Part shown: piece by piece, positions 20,661 to 33,768 of the stretch | Layout: each line of letters starts with the position of its first letter | Position numbering within the stretch: position 1 is the stretch's first letter | Assembly: GCA_030710605.1 (NCBI GenBank) | Contig: CP092882.1 | Location: 3,320,515-3,384,514, forward strand | DNA: 64,000 bases | From: Cordylochernes scorpioides | Taxonomy: Eukaryota; Arthropoda; Arachnida; Pseudoscorpiones; Chernetidae | Direction: 5' to 3' | Notes under the pieces: generated by a model | The model's database searches: none | What the model saw: only the letters and a program-made list of their open reading frames with translations | Told to the model about the DNA's origin: nothing | Position numbers and translations under genes: made by a program

Positions 20661-23600
20661 TTAAGTAGAAATGTTCGGACAGCACCGAGTCATTAGTTAT
20701 GCATAGTTTGAGCTGTCGGGGAAGTCCCTTCTTTAAGATTCAAATGGTATAATAAATAAACGCGGCTTCTACCGCCGGACCGCTGCTTCAAAGGAGGAAT
20801 TCCACATCAATTTCCGCAACATACAGCCAGCATTTCAGTTTTGGCAGTTCCGCCGGGCCACGTCCGGGCCACGGGCCGCGGGAACTGATGTCGACTTCCT
20901 GGTCGAAACACAGAGATTATCAATTTCATCAATATCTTTATTCAATAAAATGTTCTGTGGAAGGACTGATAGGTCCGAAAGCTAGAGAATGAAATTTGAA
21001 CAAGAAACTTAGCCCTGGAGACTTTATTTTCTTTATAAAATGTTGTGTGTTTTAAAATGGTTCCCCTCAGCATCTATTTATTTAGATTATCCCAATGAGA
21101 TTTATTATGCGCGTTGTTGCGTCAACATGGCCGTCACAATGGCGGTGTGCTCCCTCCATGTGTTTACCTCCCATTCAATTGGCGCTCACGACACATGGCG
21201 TGACACGAGGAAATCACGTCCATCGTTTTAAATAATTTGGTTACCTTTCTTCTTTACTCCCACTTTTTTCAAGTAATTTTTTTTTTTTTTTTGAAATTTC
21301 AATTGTTGTTTGGAAAACAATTTGATATCAATTTTCGCTCGTTTAAATGTTATAAAAGAGAATTATGGCCGCCAGCACGTCAAAGGAAAATCTCCATAAG
21401 TGTTTCCTCCATCCGTACATCTGCGTAGCTCCACAATGGGCGGGAACAATTGTCACAACACATCCTCTCTGAAAACTCTGCCAGGAAATTACAGACACAT
21501 TATAATTGTTCCGTAATAAAATATGGAATTGGAAGGATTTGAACCTGAAACTTTTGCCAACAAGTCTTCAGGAGATCCTGATAGTGGCTCTCCTCAAATT
21601 AATTCTCTGCCATCATCCAGGGCTCCGTGGAAACTATGGAAGACTTCATTTCAATTCTAGCTGAGATTCCACTTGGCCTTTTATCACAGTTTCATTCAAG
21701 TTTTGCCCCCTGCGTGGTAAGCTGTGCGGGTTTATTTCCTCAAATTTTGCTTCTAAAGGTCGAGTACGTCCTAGCGTGCATGTTTACGTTCACCTGTATC
21801 TAAAAATGTCCAATGACATCTCTAGTAGGCTCAGTGCGGTGGCAAAGACACAACACCAGTAAATTTAGAACGTCCATCAGGAGTTTCGGGCTAATGACCC
21901 TCGTCAATCCAGGGCGGGATTTTATTTCGTGACATTCCCGAGGGATTCATGAAATCTTCCGAATTGTCCAAAGAGGTGTTTACCCGGTGAAGTGGCCGAT
22001 TCCATGGCCAAAATATCTCACGAAATCAAAGCCCACCCTGGACTGATGACATGGTCGCCAGGTGGGCGTTGTAAATTTGCACCAGCTGGTGTTGCCACCA
22101 ACCCGAGTCCGATAGTTTGTAGAGGTGCTCCCTAGATGGCGTATAGCTTCTTACGTCTATTGTGACTGGAGATATCTGCCTCCTTTATTTCTACTATATT
22201 AATTATATACCTTTCACACACTATGGGAGACAATCCATACTTAGTTATTTTGTAATTAACATAATTCAGACCAAAAGTTAACTATATCGAGCCATCGCCC
22301 ACTTTGCATAATGCCAATTGTGGAAGCGCCGACTTGGGGAAGGTACGACTCAGAATACTGTCCGATATTTCGATTGGCAATGCACCTGCCTTCTTCAAGA
22401 TCAATTTTGTCTTGAAAAGTTTTGTTTGATCTGCACGTTACAGCCACTTCATGGCGAGAGCCAAACAAATGGTTGCAAAATCAATTGACTGGGAAAGATA
22501 AACGCCAATTGAAATAATTTTGATCCCAAAAGTGTCTATTTATAAATATGATAGCAATTAGGTCTTTGTGTATCGCTATACATATTTAAAGAGAACCAGC
22601 CAACCACATAGATGACAGACGACGCTCTCAACAAGGAAATTCCCAGATTGGACGTGCATCTATCTGAATGATTAAGTTGGCCTATGCACGGCTCAACAAC
22701 GCAGCCAAGTTTTTTTTAGAAATGCCTACAAGGTTGATAGGAAGCTTTTAGCCGCCTTAAAAAAGTATTTTTCCTAATTGAAGCAAAAACATTCAGTATA
22801 ACTTACAATTTGGCACGAATCTGAAATTCAAGTTACTTCAAATTCGCAGGAAGCTTTCAAAGGTGTCTCACTCCAACCTTTAGCTCAAGATCCTCGCCGG
22901 AATTCGGCCGTAGAATGTTAGTTTAAATATATAAAATGAGAAAGAAAGTGTCATCTGCGTCATTAGAAATGTTTGGCGACAATCAACGACCGACAAGCAA
23001 TTTTCTCCATTCAATTTGAAATGACGCCATCTGATCGCAAGGCCACGCTGGGACTAATCAGTTGGGTGGCCATAACTTCAGATTTGATATGGAATATTTC
23101 ATTCGCAATGTCTACATTTGTCGATAGTTGGAAGGATTCTGTGAAGATGTGAAGCGGCTACTCTGGCCGGTCCCAAGACGGATTATAACTCCAGCATGCT
23201 TCAATCAAAGCTGCCGTCTACAATTGAAGGTTTGCAGCGCTGCCTCTCTACCATTGCAACATCGGGGAATATCGTTTGTGGATACTTCTCTCCTGCACCG
23301 TACTATCTACAGCACTACTCGTCATCCGTTTGTTTCAAGACAGAGACAAGAAGATAGAGAATTTTTTATCAAAAATCACTTCTAGGATGAAGAGATCGAT
23401 CTTTGCGTGAGCCAACGACTATCATCCCTGTGCCCGGTTGGTTCATAAAACTGCACAAGTTTCAACAGTGTGTTATTTATAACTAATATTGGAGCTTCAA
23501 TACATGGAAATAATATTTTCATATCTATTGCAGCGCTATGTATTTTAGAAAATTGTTTTGAATTTACATATATCAGATTTCTATTGACAATTTTATATGC

Positions 23601-23942
23601 GTTTTTATTACGTCCGTATTATTTCTTGGTATGTGGAACTTGGCGTCATTTCAAGTTTGTATTTCTTCTTGGTGTGTATAGTTATAGTACTGTGTGTTGG
23701 TTACAGGCTTCACGCGGTTTATGAAATATATTTGGAAAATACAAGTATTCTCGCTATCTTAGAGCGGAATTAGTGACCTGCCATAACTTTTGATGGTATT
23801 GTGTTTTATATTCTTATGTCTGTATTTCTACTTGTACGTGTACACACGTGCATCTAACCTCTGTTGGACTGCGGCATCTCCTTACACGAAATGTTTGCGC
23901 AGAAGAACGCGCAAAGTCCGCCAGCCGCAGCTCACGTCCCAG
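20661..23942. other. No confidently recognised gene
   Basis: Over 3 kb without recognisable repeats or domains. The last 150 bases (about 23790-23942) are open and end CGTCCCAG/GGTAAGT, a near-perfect splice donor exactly where the 34-bp array starts. An exon ending there is possible (basic tail LRRRTRKVRQPQLTS) but unproven. Confidence 0.4.
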
Positions 23943-25127
23943 GGTAAGTCTCTATACTTTGAAACACACAAATATCTATAAGTCTCTATACTTTGAAACA
24001 CACAAATATCTATAAGTCTCTATACTTTGAAACACACAAATATCTGTAAGTCTCTATACTTTGAAACACACAAATATCTGTAAGTCTCTATACTTTGAAA
24101 CACACAAATATCTGTAAGTATCTATACTTTGAAACACACAAATATCTGTAAGTCTCTATACTTTGAAACACACAAATATCTGTAAGTCTCTATACTTTGA
24201 AACACACAAATATCTGTAAGTCTCTATACTTTGAAACACACAAATATCTGTAAGTCTCTATACTTTGAAACACACAAATATCTGTAAGTCTCTATACTTT
24301 GAAACACACCAGTCTGTAAGTCTCTATACTTTGAAACACACAAATATCTGTAAGTCTCTATACTTTGAAACACACAAATATCTGTAAGTCTCTATACTTT
24401 GAAACACACAAATATCTGTAAGTCTCTATACTTTGAAACACACCAGTCTGTAAGTCTCTATACTTTGAAACACACAAATATCTGTAAGTCTCTATACTTT
24501 GAAACACACAAATATCTGTAAGTCTCTATACTTTGAAACACACAAATATCTGTAAGTATCTATACTTTGAAACACACAAATATCTGTAAGTCTCTATACT
24601 TTGAAACACACAAATATCTGTAAGTCTCTATACTTTGAAACACACCAGTCTGTAAGTCTCTATACTTTGAAACACACAAATATCTGTAAGTCTCTATACT
24701 TTGAAACACACAAATATCTGTAAGTCTCTATACTTTGAAACACACAAATATCTGTAAGTCTCTATACTTTGAAACACACAAATATCTGTAAGTCTCTATA
24801 CTTTGAAACACACCAGTCTGTAAGTCTCTATACTTTGAAACACACAAATATCTGTAAGTCTCTATACTTTGAAACACACAAATATCTGTAAGTCTCTATA
24901 CTTTGAAACACACAAATATCTGTAAGTATCTATACTTTGAAACACACCAGTCTGTAAGTCTCTATACTTTGAAACACACCAGTCTGTAAGTCTCTATACT
25001 TTGAAACACACCAGTCTGTAAGTCTCTATACTTTGAAACACACCAGTCTGTAAGTCTCTATATACTTTGAAACACACCAGTCTGTAAGTCTCTATACTTT
25101 GAAACACACCAGTCTGTAAGTCTCTAT
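23943..25127 (+). repeat. 34-bp tandem array repeating a splice-donor consensus
   Basis: About 35 units of GTAAGTCTCTATACTTTGAA, ACACACAAATATCT. A shorter variant ends CACACCAGTCT instead. The long form fills the left part; the short form appears singly near 24308, 24445, 24647 and 24812 and then takes over from about 24950 to the end. Nearly every unit carries GTAAGT, and the array begins at a CAG/GGTAAGT junction. Confidence 0.95.
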
Positions 25128-25960
25128 GTTATTTGGAGCAATGGTAAGCTATTTATTGCCAATACGGACACAGATGTGAGTTTGGTTGAGTCCTCCTCGA
25201 TGGCTACATGTTGTTGAAATCTCGGAAACATGCGCGCGCACACCTCGGCACATACACACGGGAGGTAGAAACATTTATTCCTGAATTGTCAGGTGAGATA
25301 AGTGCTTCGCCGATATATATTTCTGAAATCTAAAACTGCACACATTGAGATCTACAACTGTAGGCACTACATGGAGGCCAGGAAATCTTGATAAAACATT
25401 CATACCATCGCGCAGCAGCTCTGGCGCATCTCAGTCCTCCATTCAAAGATCCTTCAGTGAACCAAATACGTATTTTGTAAACATAATGTACATTATATTG
25501 TGAATATATAATTTATAAATTGTTATTTTATAAAATGTACAATAGAAAATTAATTTCTATTGTGACGCCAACAGTTCCAAACACAATAGATTCCATTGTA
25601 TTATCAAATCTAATTCACCGTAATTTGTCAGAGGTTTAGCTTTTTATGAAATAGTCCAACGCACGCCAATATCCACCTTGTGTAAATAATTCATATTTTC
25701 CCATCTCTTATTTATAATTAGTCCATAGAAATACTTATTTATTTGTTTTAATGATGAAAAATATTTTTCTATTGAAGGTTTTATCAAATTACGAGTGATT
25801 CATTTGAAACATTCATAGCTTATCCTATTTCACGAACTTATTTTTTTATCAGGAATAAATAACGTTTAATGGACTATAAAACATGTAAATTATTCCAAAC
25901 GACAGGAGATTGGAATTTACAGCAGAAATGTTGAGGAAAGATCGAATTTATAAAATGTCA
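25128..25960. other. AT-rich spacer
   Basis: No coding signal. Includes an AT-rich stretch of about 400 bp without repeats seen elsewhere. Confidence 0.5.
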
Positions 25961-26755
25961 GGAAGTCTCCAGGAGCGAACTCTCACATTGCAACAACCAG
26001 CTGTTCCACTGAGATCTATGGTGCAGAGCGAACTCTCACATTGCAACAACGAGCTGTTCCACTGAGATCTAAGGTGCAGAGCGAACTCTCACATTGCGAC
26101 AACCAGCTGTTCCACTGAGATCTAAGGTGCAGAGCGAACTCTCACATTGCAACAACCAGCTGTTCCACTGAGATCTAAGGTGCTGGTGCAGAGCGAACTC
26201 TCACATTGCGACAACCAGCTGTTCCACTGAGATCTAAGGTGCAGAGCGAACTCTCACATTGCAACAACCAGCTGTTCCACTGAGATCTAAGGTGCTGGTG
26301 CAGAGCGAACTCTCACATTGCAACAACCAGCTGTTCCACTGAGATCTAAGGTGCAGAGCGAACTCTCACATTGCAACAACCAGCTGTTCCACTGAGATCT
26401 AAGGTGCTGGTGCAGAGCGAACTCTCACATTGCGACAACCAGCTGTTCCACTGAGATCTAAGGTGCTGGTGCAGAGCGAACTCTCACATTGCGACAACCA
26501 GCTGTTCCACTGAGATCTAAGGTGCTGGTGCAGAGCGAACTCTCACATTGCAACAACCAACTGTTCCACTGAGATCTAAGGTGCAGAGCGAACTCTCACA
26601 TTGCAACAACCAGCTGTTCCACTGAGATCTAAGGTGCTGGTGCAGAGCGAACTCTCACATTGCGACAACCAGCTGTTCCACTGAGATCTAAGGTGCAGAT
26701 CGAACTCTCACATTGCAACAACGAGCTGTTCCACTGAGATCTAAGGTGCAGAGCG
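25961..26755. repeat. 53/59-bp alternating-length tandem array
   Basis: About 14 units of GCAGAGCGAACTCTCACATT, GCAACAACCAGCTGTTCCAC, TGAGATCTAAGGT. Roughly half carry an extra GCTGGT at the unit boundary, giving 59 bp. A/G polymorphism at GCAACAACC or GCGACAACC is distributed independently of length. Confidence 0.97.
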
Positions 26756-27227
26756 GACAAATTGGGAAGAGACATCCGATTCCTTCCAGTCAAAGGTTTC
26801 AATTCAATGTACGCTCGAGCCGCTCTCTAGCGGTTTCTGAACTTTGAACCGGCGAGAAAGTAGAGTTTTGTTGACACAAAAAGTTTTTAGGGAAGTGAAC
26901 TATAGCAATATACGTTGCTCTCACTAATTGTGATTCTTATTCTATCCCGCTTATAGCGGACTCAGAATAGCGTATGAAACATAGACGGCCATACAGGCGC
27001 TATCCGGAGTGCTGGCAGATGTCCTGGCGACACAGCCGAGGGACTCTCGTGTCTGAATAATTCCACTTCTTGATTACGCTCCACTAGTACTTTATTTATA
27101 CTTGATGTCGCTACCACACAGGCCAATCGATGCAAGTATTTTTAAATCCTGGGACTCAGGGGTCACTGTCCCGCTCAGGGTGTGTAAAATTACCTGGATT
27201 CAATTATTCTTGAACCGACTCCCCGAC

Positions 27228-27291
27228 TTACCTTTGGTGGACCTCGGACTTTTTCTCTGGCCTCGCGGGTTCTTGCTCCACCAAAGGTAAG
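27228..27291. repeat. 15-bp inverted repeat with a splice donor on each strand
   Basis: CTTACCTTTGGTGGA at 27228 and its reverse complement TCCACCAAAGGTAAG at 27277, about 34 nt apart. Each strand therefore shows CCACCAAAG/GTAAG, a good 5' splice site. Confidence 0.6.
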
Positions 27292-27534
27292 ACCAAGATA
27301 TCGACCCAGGGGATCTTACACCCCGAGCGGGCAGTAATTCCTGTGTTTCAAAATGTAATGTGACAACTTACTTTGTTGGAAACTTTCACTTTCTATACTT
27401 CATAGCAGCTTATTTAATTCTCTGTGTATATTTCCCATATGTGACTCTTTATCCTATGGCTAAATATATTTCCAGAGTCTCCAAATCTCATCTCCATATT
27501 TACCTCACAACGAATTCCTTTACTGACCTGAAGC

Positions 27535-27610
27535 AGTGCGGTAGATTAAACTGGTAGAAGGGTTCACCACTTATGAGCTCCCAATATTTACTCACCGCAG
27601 TAAGAAATTG
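27535..27610 (+). mobile_element. Degraded foldback-module copy
   Basis: Contains AGAAGGGTTCACCACTTATG, AGCTCCCAATATTT, then CCGCAGTAAG, matching the core and one arm of the family at 14549-14720. Confidence 0.6.
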
Positions 27611-30545
27611 CAACGTCGAAATAACTTCAAGTCGGACAAGTTCTGGGAAACCGAGAGAGACGAAACAAGATGATCAGTCAATGACCTGGCAACACACTGG
27701 CTGAAATAGCGTTTACTGGTGATGTTTGAAAGTTCTTGTTTGGGCGACAGGAATGTTGTATAAACGAGGGGGAACCCACATAACGGAATTTTAATATTAA
27801 TTTTGATATCCTACGCTGTACTCTCTATCGGCATCGTCCAAACTTCCGTTCCAGTAGAACTTTTCAAATTCGTTCTTTTTGAACCCTCTTAGCGCCGTCG
27901 TGACATGGCGTTTTACGTCGCCAGGGCTCATTTCCTCCTAGCGAGCAGATAAAAGCCCAGGAGAGATAAATAGGACGCGTGGGTCAGGCTAGAACGTGAC
28001 AATCCCTTTGGTGATCGGTGGGAAAACTGGGCGTCAACTTTTCTGCCACTGTTCGCATTCCCAAATCAACGGACAAAATGCGCCTCAGTCCAACCTGGAC
28101 AAGTTCGAGGATTGTAGATCTTCATTGATGAGTTCGCTGATGTTTTGAGCAGGTAAAGGACAACAGCTGATCTTCAGCGGCCATTTTCCCCATTTAAACC
28201 ACAGAAACAATCGGACACTTGAGTTCTATGTAAGCTGTCTGCAGCATCCCAACAGTTGCCGCTGTGTTCTTGCCGAGTATATATAAGGCATCGTGTTGCT
28301 CGTGAGAATCCTCCGTGTCACGAGTGCGCAGAGGACTGTCAGGTGACGCGGCGCAACAAGTACACGACGCGCGACAACTTCGGTTATTTAGGATCCCCGT
28401 CGCGACAGTCTGCCGGCCATCACTTCCCCACGTTGATCCATCAAACTCTGTGGAACAAGGCTGCAAGATTTCCTCTTGGATGTCGTCGTTATCGCATCCC
28501 TGGATGTGGTCGGTTTGCTGGTTGTTGGCAATAAACACCGTGGGCCACCACAACGCCCCACATTGGATATACTCCAGATCGAATATATATTTACAATTAC
28601 ATATACACTACAATCTTGTGGTTTTCAGCAGTTCCTTCTTTCTGCTAACAGATTTAAAGAAGTTCTATAGAAGTTTGTCCTCGGTTAATTTATCTATCAC
28701 AGAATATATTGACGACTTGATTCCACAGTAGAAATATTCTCCTGTATTGTTGTGGTGTCATATAGTGTTCATTTGTGGCCTTTACAAAGCACAGGCTATG
28801 TCTTTTCCTAAGCTTTTAACAAGATTCCCTCGGAGAAAAAAGTAAAGAATATTCCCAAATGAGCAATGTTTGACTATAAGTGGTCACAGGGAATATCAAT
28901 GTTGATGCTAAGCCATCACTTGAAGAGACTATAAGTGTTACAATATCAGGGATTACCTAGGTAAAATGACACATCACCCGGTGTTTATAATGGGGATAGA
29001 GAGTCAATTATACTAGTTTCATCACTATGCCGAGATCGGTCTAGTGCCGTTTAAATAATTGAAGGATTTCTCTGTTGAACCATTCATGCAATATTTCAGC
29101 CAAAAAAATCCGGGTGAATCTATTATTTAAGTCATGTCCTCAGTAAATCCTTGCATTGTTGTGTAGGATGTCTTCAATAACTGTGTAAGACAGAGGCGAC
29201 GAAGCAAACAATTCTGTATTTGGCCAATCGTTTTGCTCGTTACACGGAGCGGCAACGTCGACATAACAATTGAATCCAGCAAATTCTTTGATGCGGGAAA
29301 ATAATTTAACTTGGGATTGATCAGAATTCTCATGTCGTTGATAGAATGCCACAACAGCTGGCCTTCGCTAAAGTTTCGTTGATTGAATCTAACAGCATTC
29401 ATTTAACCAGCTCTTTCAAATGGCAGGTCAAAAACAGAAACTTTTTATGCGTTGTCTGTTTAAACTTACGTTTTTCTAAAATCACAGAGTGAAGAATATT
29501 GTCAGTGGTGAACCCTCCCAGAATATTCGCCGACATATTCAGTGCAGACATGTTTTAAATGTTTGTTCTGTAGCTGTCATCAATGTGTTTTATCTAATGG
29601 GATAACCAACCAATCAGAGGGTTCCGTGTTGCCAAGCTGCTTATACTTGACTACTGTCACCAGACCGGAAGTCCATCTGGACCTGACGCGATGTAAAATG
29701 GCCCCTATACAGACAGGAAGTCCGATTTGTAATCCATTTAGCGTTACCCAGGGTGCACCACGTGGAGGCGGATTACACTACACCCCGAAATGGGAGAAGG
29801 TCGCCTTGACGCCCCTCCGCGAGGGGGACTAAAACAGGACAAAACAAAGGGCCGACACGACAACGCGGTGTCCAGCAAATAAAGCCGTGGTGTCCCAAGT
29901 CGGCAGAATTTGATGGACGACGTTGAAGGCGGCCCTAAGTTCCGAGCCTGGAGTCAACCCAACGTGGAGCGGACGCCAACGACCAGATCCCATTCCGGGA
30001 CAATCTACTAGGGTCGGGTTCGGCTTATATAGCCCGCACTGGGCGGACGTGGAATCAAATTGGTGGTTTGGATTCTGTCGGCTTAGCTTCTTTCTCAGTT
30101 GGGAGTTACCTTCAGTACGCCATAGTGTATAGCTGGCAGTGTTTCGGAAATTTGCATAACGCAGAAAATATATATGCAAAGGCACGATAGCGCGCCATCT
30201 ACAAAAAAAGAATGGAACTAATTTTCTAATTTTGTTTTTAAATTTCACAAATATATCCTTTTTCACCTTCAAATTTATTAATGAAAATAATTCTTTTTTT
30301 ATTATTATTATTTAAAAGGGAATTTTTGTAAAAAAAGTTTAAAATTCTCGCGCTCTGTCGCCAATTTACATCGCTGCACTTGGGGCTTGAAAGGTAATTT
30401 GGTGGATTTCCTTGTTGTTGTTTGAATAGTGAGTATGCAAATTGTGGGCTATACATCTAGAATGGAAGCGCGGCGACATAGCGCAGATTTGTAAAACCAA
30501 TCTTTATAAAAATAGCATCACTCTAAGAGAGGGGAGAAAAACAAA

Positions 30546-30695
30546 TACAGTTAAACCTGTCTATAACGCCCCCTCTTGGGACTCACCAAAATAGGGTGCT
30601 ATAGAGAGGTCACTTTTAATGTAAATCGCATCGTACTACGTATTTAAAATCGGGCGCTATTTAGAGGGGGCGCTATAGACAGGTTTAACTGTATA
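30546..30695. mobile_element. MITE with terminal inverted repeats
   Basis: Starts ACAGTTAAACCTGTCTATAA, CGCCCCCTCT and ends with the reverse complement AGAGGGGGCGCTATAGACAG, GTTTAACTGT. About 150 bp, flanked by TA. A second paired segment (ATAGGGTGCTATAGAGAGGT) lies inside. Non-coding; a Tc1/mariner- or pogo-type partner is likely. Confidence 0.8.
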
Positions 30696-30859
30696 TCAAA
30701 AGTATGTTTAACAAATATGTTTGTGGGTACAAAACCAACCAGGTCCTTCCACAGTGCATCACAGGGATCTGGCAGCTCGAAATGTAGAGGTGCTTTAAAA
30801 TAATTCTACTTTCATCTCATATCGTATACAAGTTAGTAGACTTTTTATCTGAATTTACC

Positions 30860-33220
30860 AAAACTGGTGTTGCGGGTCAATCACCAATATCACCACATTC
30901 TGTTGGCTCAATTTCTTACAGACAACACTATTATTGTAGGTGACCTTAATGCCAAGCATCAACTATGGGGATGTTCCATGCCAAACCCAAGAGGCAAAAT
31001 ACTTTCAAACATACTTGATAACTGAACTGAACATTGTGAATAAAAAGATTATATGAAAAGGGAAAAATGGAAACAAACTTGTGAAAACCTGAACCCATGA
31101 AACTCAAATACAAAACTTTGGCATTTGGCAAAACAAATTGACAGAGCCCAGCCACAAACTGAAAACAAAAATATGATTAAGAATACAGATGGTACCCCAG
31201 CAACTAATGACAAAAATGCTGCCAATCTTTAAGGTAATTCATATCAAATAAGGAGTAAAATTAAATTTGAAATAAAAGATAAGAAAGTTGAAAAAAAAGG
31301 CCCGAAAGATTATTCATGACTGTAAAAATGTCACTAGCACTCATAATATTTTCCATGAAAAAATCAATATGAAAGAGCTAGATTATGCATTAGAAAACAC
31401 TGCCCTGAACAAGACTCCTGGGCCAGATGGAATCCATGGCCAAATGATATCAAACTTGGGCAAAAATGGCAAAGAAAGACTTCTTGATATTTTTAATAAC
31501 TCCTGGAAAACTGGAAAATTACCTCAAGACTGGAAAAGTGCAACAATAATTCCTATTAAAAAACTTGACAAATCTGCTGATGACCCAAAAAACTACCAAC
31601 CTATCTCCCTCACAAGTATTTGCTGCAAATTAATGGAAACAATTATACTCAGACGACTCACCTATCCCCTCGACACAAGAAATCTCTTGCCAGAAGAACA
31701 ATATGGATTTAGGAAAGGACATGGGACAATAGACCAACTCTTTATTTTTCACACAAAAGGTAAAAGATGCATAAAACAGAAAACCAACTAACCACACCAT
31801 AGCTGCTTTTTTAGACCTTACACAAGCTTTTGACAAGGTATGGAAAAACAAGTTAATTACAAAATTATACAAATATTTCAAAATTGATGGAAAAGCTATC
31901 ACTTGGATAAATGATTTCCTTAAAATAGATATATCAGGGTCAAATATAATGGAACTCTATCTAAAACCTTCAAATTGTACCAAGGATTTACCACAAGGAG
32001 CAGTCCTTAGCCCAACTCTCTTCACTCTATTTATTGCAGGCATAGAAGAAAAAATTTCACATAAAACCAATACTGGACTTTACGAAGCAGACATTATGCC
32101 CTTAAAGAATAGAAGAAGCTACAATCTGCCAAAATATATAAACAAAATCAAGAGTTATGGAAACAAACACAGAACTTCCAATTACATACTTAATTGGGAA
32201 TCCAATCTAAGACTCAAAAAAGAAGGCCCTCTCCACCTGAACAAAAGAAATGATTTTTAAAATATAAAGTAGAAAAAAAATATTTAGCAGAAAAAATTGC
32301 CCCATGCAAACCACTACAAAATGTTATTTTTAATTCCACTTTAAATGAACCCACCAACAAACAATACCAAAATCCAGAATACTTAAAACAATTATCATTA
32401 GAAATAATTAATATAACATTCCTAAAAATGCAATAACTATCTACACCGATGGTAGCAGAGACAAGTTGGGACACACTGGCAGTGGCTGTCTCATCAAAAC
32501 CACAAATGGCATTGAGAAAATAAACAGAAGAAACCCTGATTTTTGCTCAGTCTTCAGATCAGAACTTATAGCCATCTATGAAGCCTTAAAATCCATCAGA
32601 AATACTAATTATCAAGATATCTGGATTCTTACTGATAGTAGAAGTGCCATACAACACTTGAGTCACACAGGGGAACTTAGAGACAAAATAAGCAGGAACA
32701 TAATTGGCTATCTCCAAAAACTCTCAAAAACCTCAAAAATTCACCTTCAATGGATACCCTCACATGTTGGAATTGAAGGCAATGAAGCTGCTGATGTGCT
32801 AGCGAAAAAAGGCACAAAAGAACCCTTGCCACAGAAAAATAAACTTACTTTTAAAGAAATAGAAACAGTAGCCAAAACAAAAATAAGCAAGAACTGGAGG
32901 ATCCCACCTAAGCACAGTTGGTACAGTGGAGTGAACCCAGGAGGAGCTCTGAACATCAGAAATAGACAGCATCAAACAACACTAACAAGATTTAGAACAG
33001 ACCATCTCAAGCCATTGAAAATAGAAAATAACAACAAAATCTACCCCACTTGCCCAAAATGTAGCTTGGCACCTGCAGCTCCAGAACACATTTTGGCTTG
33101 CATTAGATGCACTAAACAGGACCTTTGGGAGAGGCCGCTGCTTATCATAAAACAGCTCAAGGAGCATGGACTCATGAAATTTGTGTAATATTTACACAAA
33201 GGGATAAGAAACAACAACAT
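30860..33220 (+). mobile_element. I-like LINE, copy 1, internally deleted
   Basis: In order: a piece of AP endonuclease (TIIVGDLNAKHQLWGC), a jump to reverse transcriptase (31288-31791: KTPGPDGIHGQMISNLG, then PKNYQPISLTSICCKLMET), motif A (LDLTQAFDKVW), motif B (LPQGAVLSPTLF, about 31990), a deletion that removes the YxDD catalytic box, then the thumb and connection region, then RNase H. Stops and frameshifts separate the blocks. The 3' end GGGATAAGAAACAACAAC is shared with the copies at 40935 and 42215 and with the SINE at 39205. Confidence 0.9.
32466..33188 (+). pseudogene. RNase H domain and C-terminal zinc-knuckle region of I-like LINE copy 1
   Basis: 240 codons open. RNase H signatures: upstream TIYTDGS (partly outside this frame), SELIAIYEALK, ILTDSRSAIQHL and IPSHVGIEGNEAADVLAKKG, giving the expected Glu, Asp and His/Asp active-site residues. 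A C-terminal Cys/His stretch (CPKCSLAPAAPEHILAC) resembles the zinc-binding tail of I/Jockey-group proteins. The frame starts after the first catalytic Asp, so the piece is not a functional enzyme. Confidence 0.85.
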
Positions 33221-33293
33221 GGCCTGTAATTCCATGTGTATTAGAGATAATAAAAAAAGGATAGGAAAACTTGTTGAAGTAAGTGTTTTAAAT

Positions 33294-33446
33294 TCCCTTT
33301 TTTTTCCTTATCCCTCGTACACATGGTACTGGCCATGATAATCATGGTGGGTAGAAGTTGGCGACTGCTTTTTACAGTAAGTGTACCACATGTGAAAAGC
33401 AGTTCAACTTTGCACTTACAAATGTCCCAGAGCCCTGCATTTTAAA
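33294..33446 (-). mobile_element. 3' part of tRNA-derived SINE (family S1)
   Basis: Matches the 3' two-thirds of the element at 49648-49968: ATCCCTCGTACACATGGTAC, then CCATGATAATCATGGTGGGT, then CAGAGCCCTGC. It ends in an oligo-T on this strand (A tail). Confidence 0.8.
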
Positions 33447-33477
33447 TCCTAGATGTTATATCTTCTTTCTTTTCTGA

Positions 33478-33768
33478 AAATCATGACTGGGTGAAGTAGA
33501 ATGCCTTTGTCATTAAGACTGGGAGCACTACTCAGTGGCAGGCCGACTTAGCTCAAAAAGAAATGGCCGACACTGACATGAGGAACAGACGCCATGTACA
33601 GCCACTCCTAACATGGAGTACAAACGCTGCTCATCCTGTATCCCTGGATTAGGAGCCCTTACAGGGAGGGTACTATCAGCTGGGCCAGCTGAGCCCAGGT
33701 TTTTTATTGAGCTTGTTACTGCTTCCCCTCCTCCATCCGGGCTTGGGACCAGCAAAGGCGGAGTTTAG
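33478..33768 (-). mobile_element. SINE-like element (head H, GAAG tail), second copy
   Basis: About 85% similar by eye to 8008-8372 and 61112-61492, from GACTGGGTGAAGTAGAATGC through GGACCAGCAAAGGCGGAGTT. The tail-proximal segment with the direct repeat is shortened. Confidence 0.8.

Larger units (their letters stand above)
26756..30545. other. Mostly unannotatable region with small structures
   Basis: No supported gene. It includes an inverted repeat at 27228-27291, a degraded foldback module at 27535-27610, a TATA-like GAGTATATATAAGG at about 28274 with overlapping open frames on both strands after it (28194-28731), and another module fragment (minus) near 29495-29530. None of the open frames shows a recognised domain. 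Confidence 0.45.

Noticed and set aside
23943-26755. CRISPR array
   Set aside because: Units are contiguous without unique spacers, and the context is eukaryotic.
28256-28731. Gene downstream of the TATA-like sequence at 28274
   Set aside because: Overlapping frames on both strands, no signal peptide, no domain, no splice pattern; the TATA match alone is not enough.
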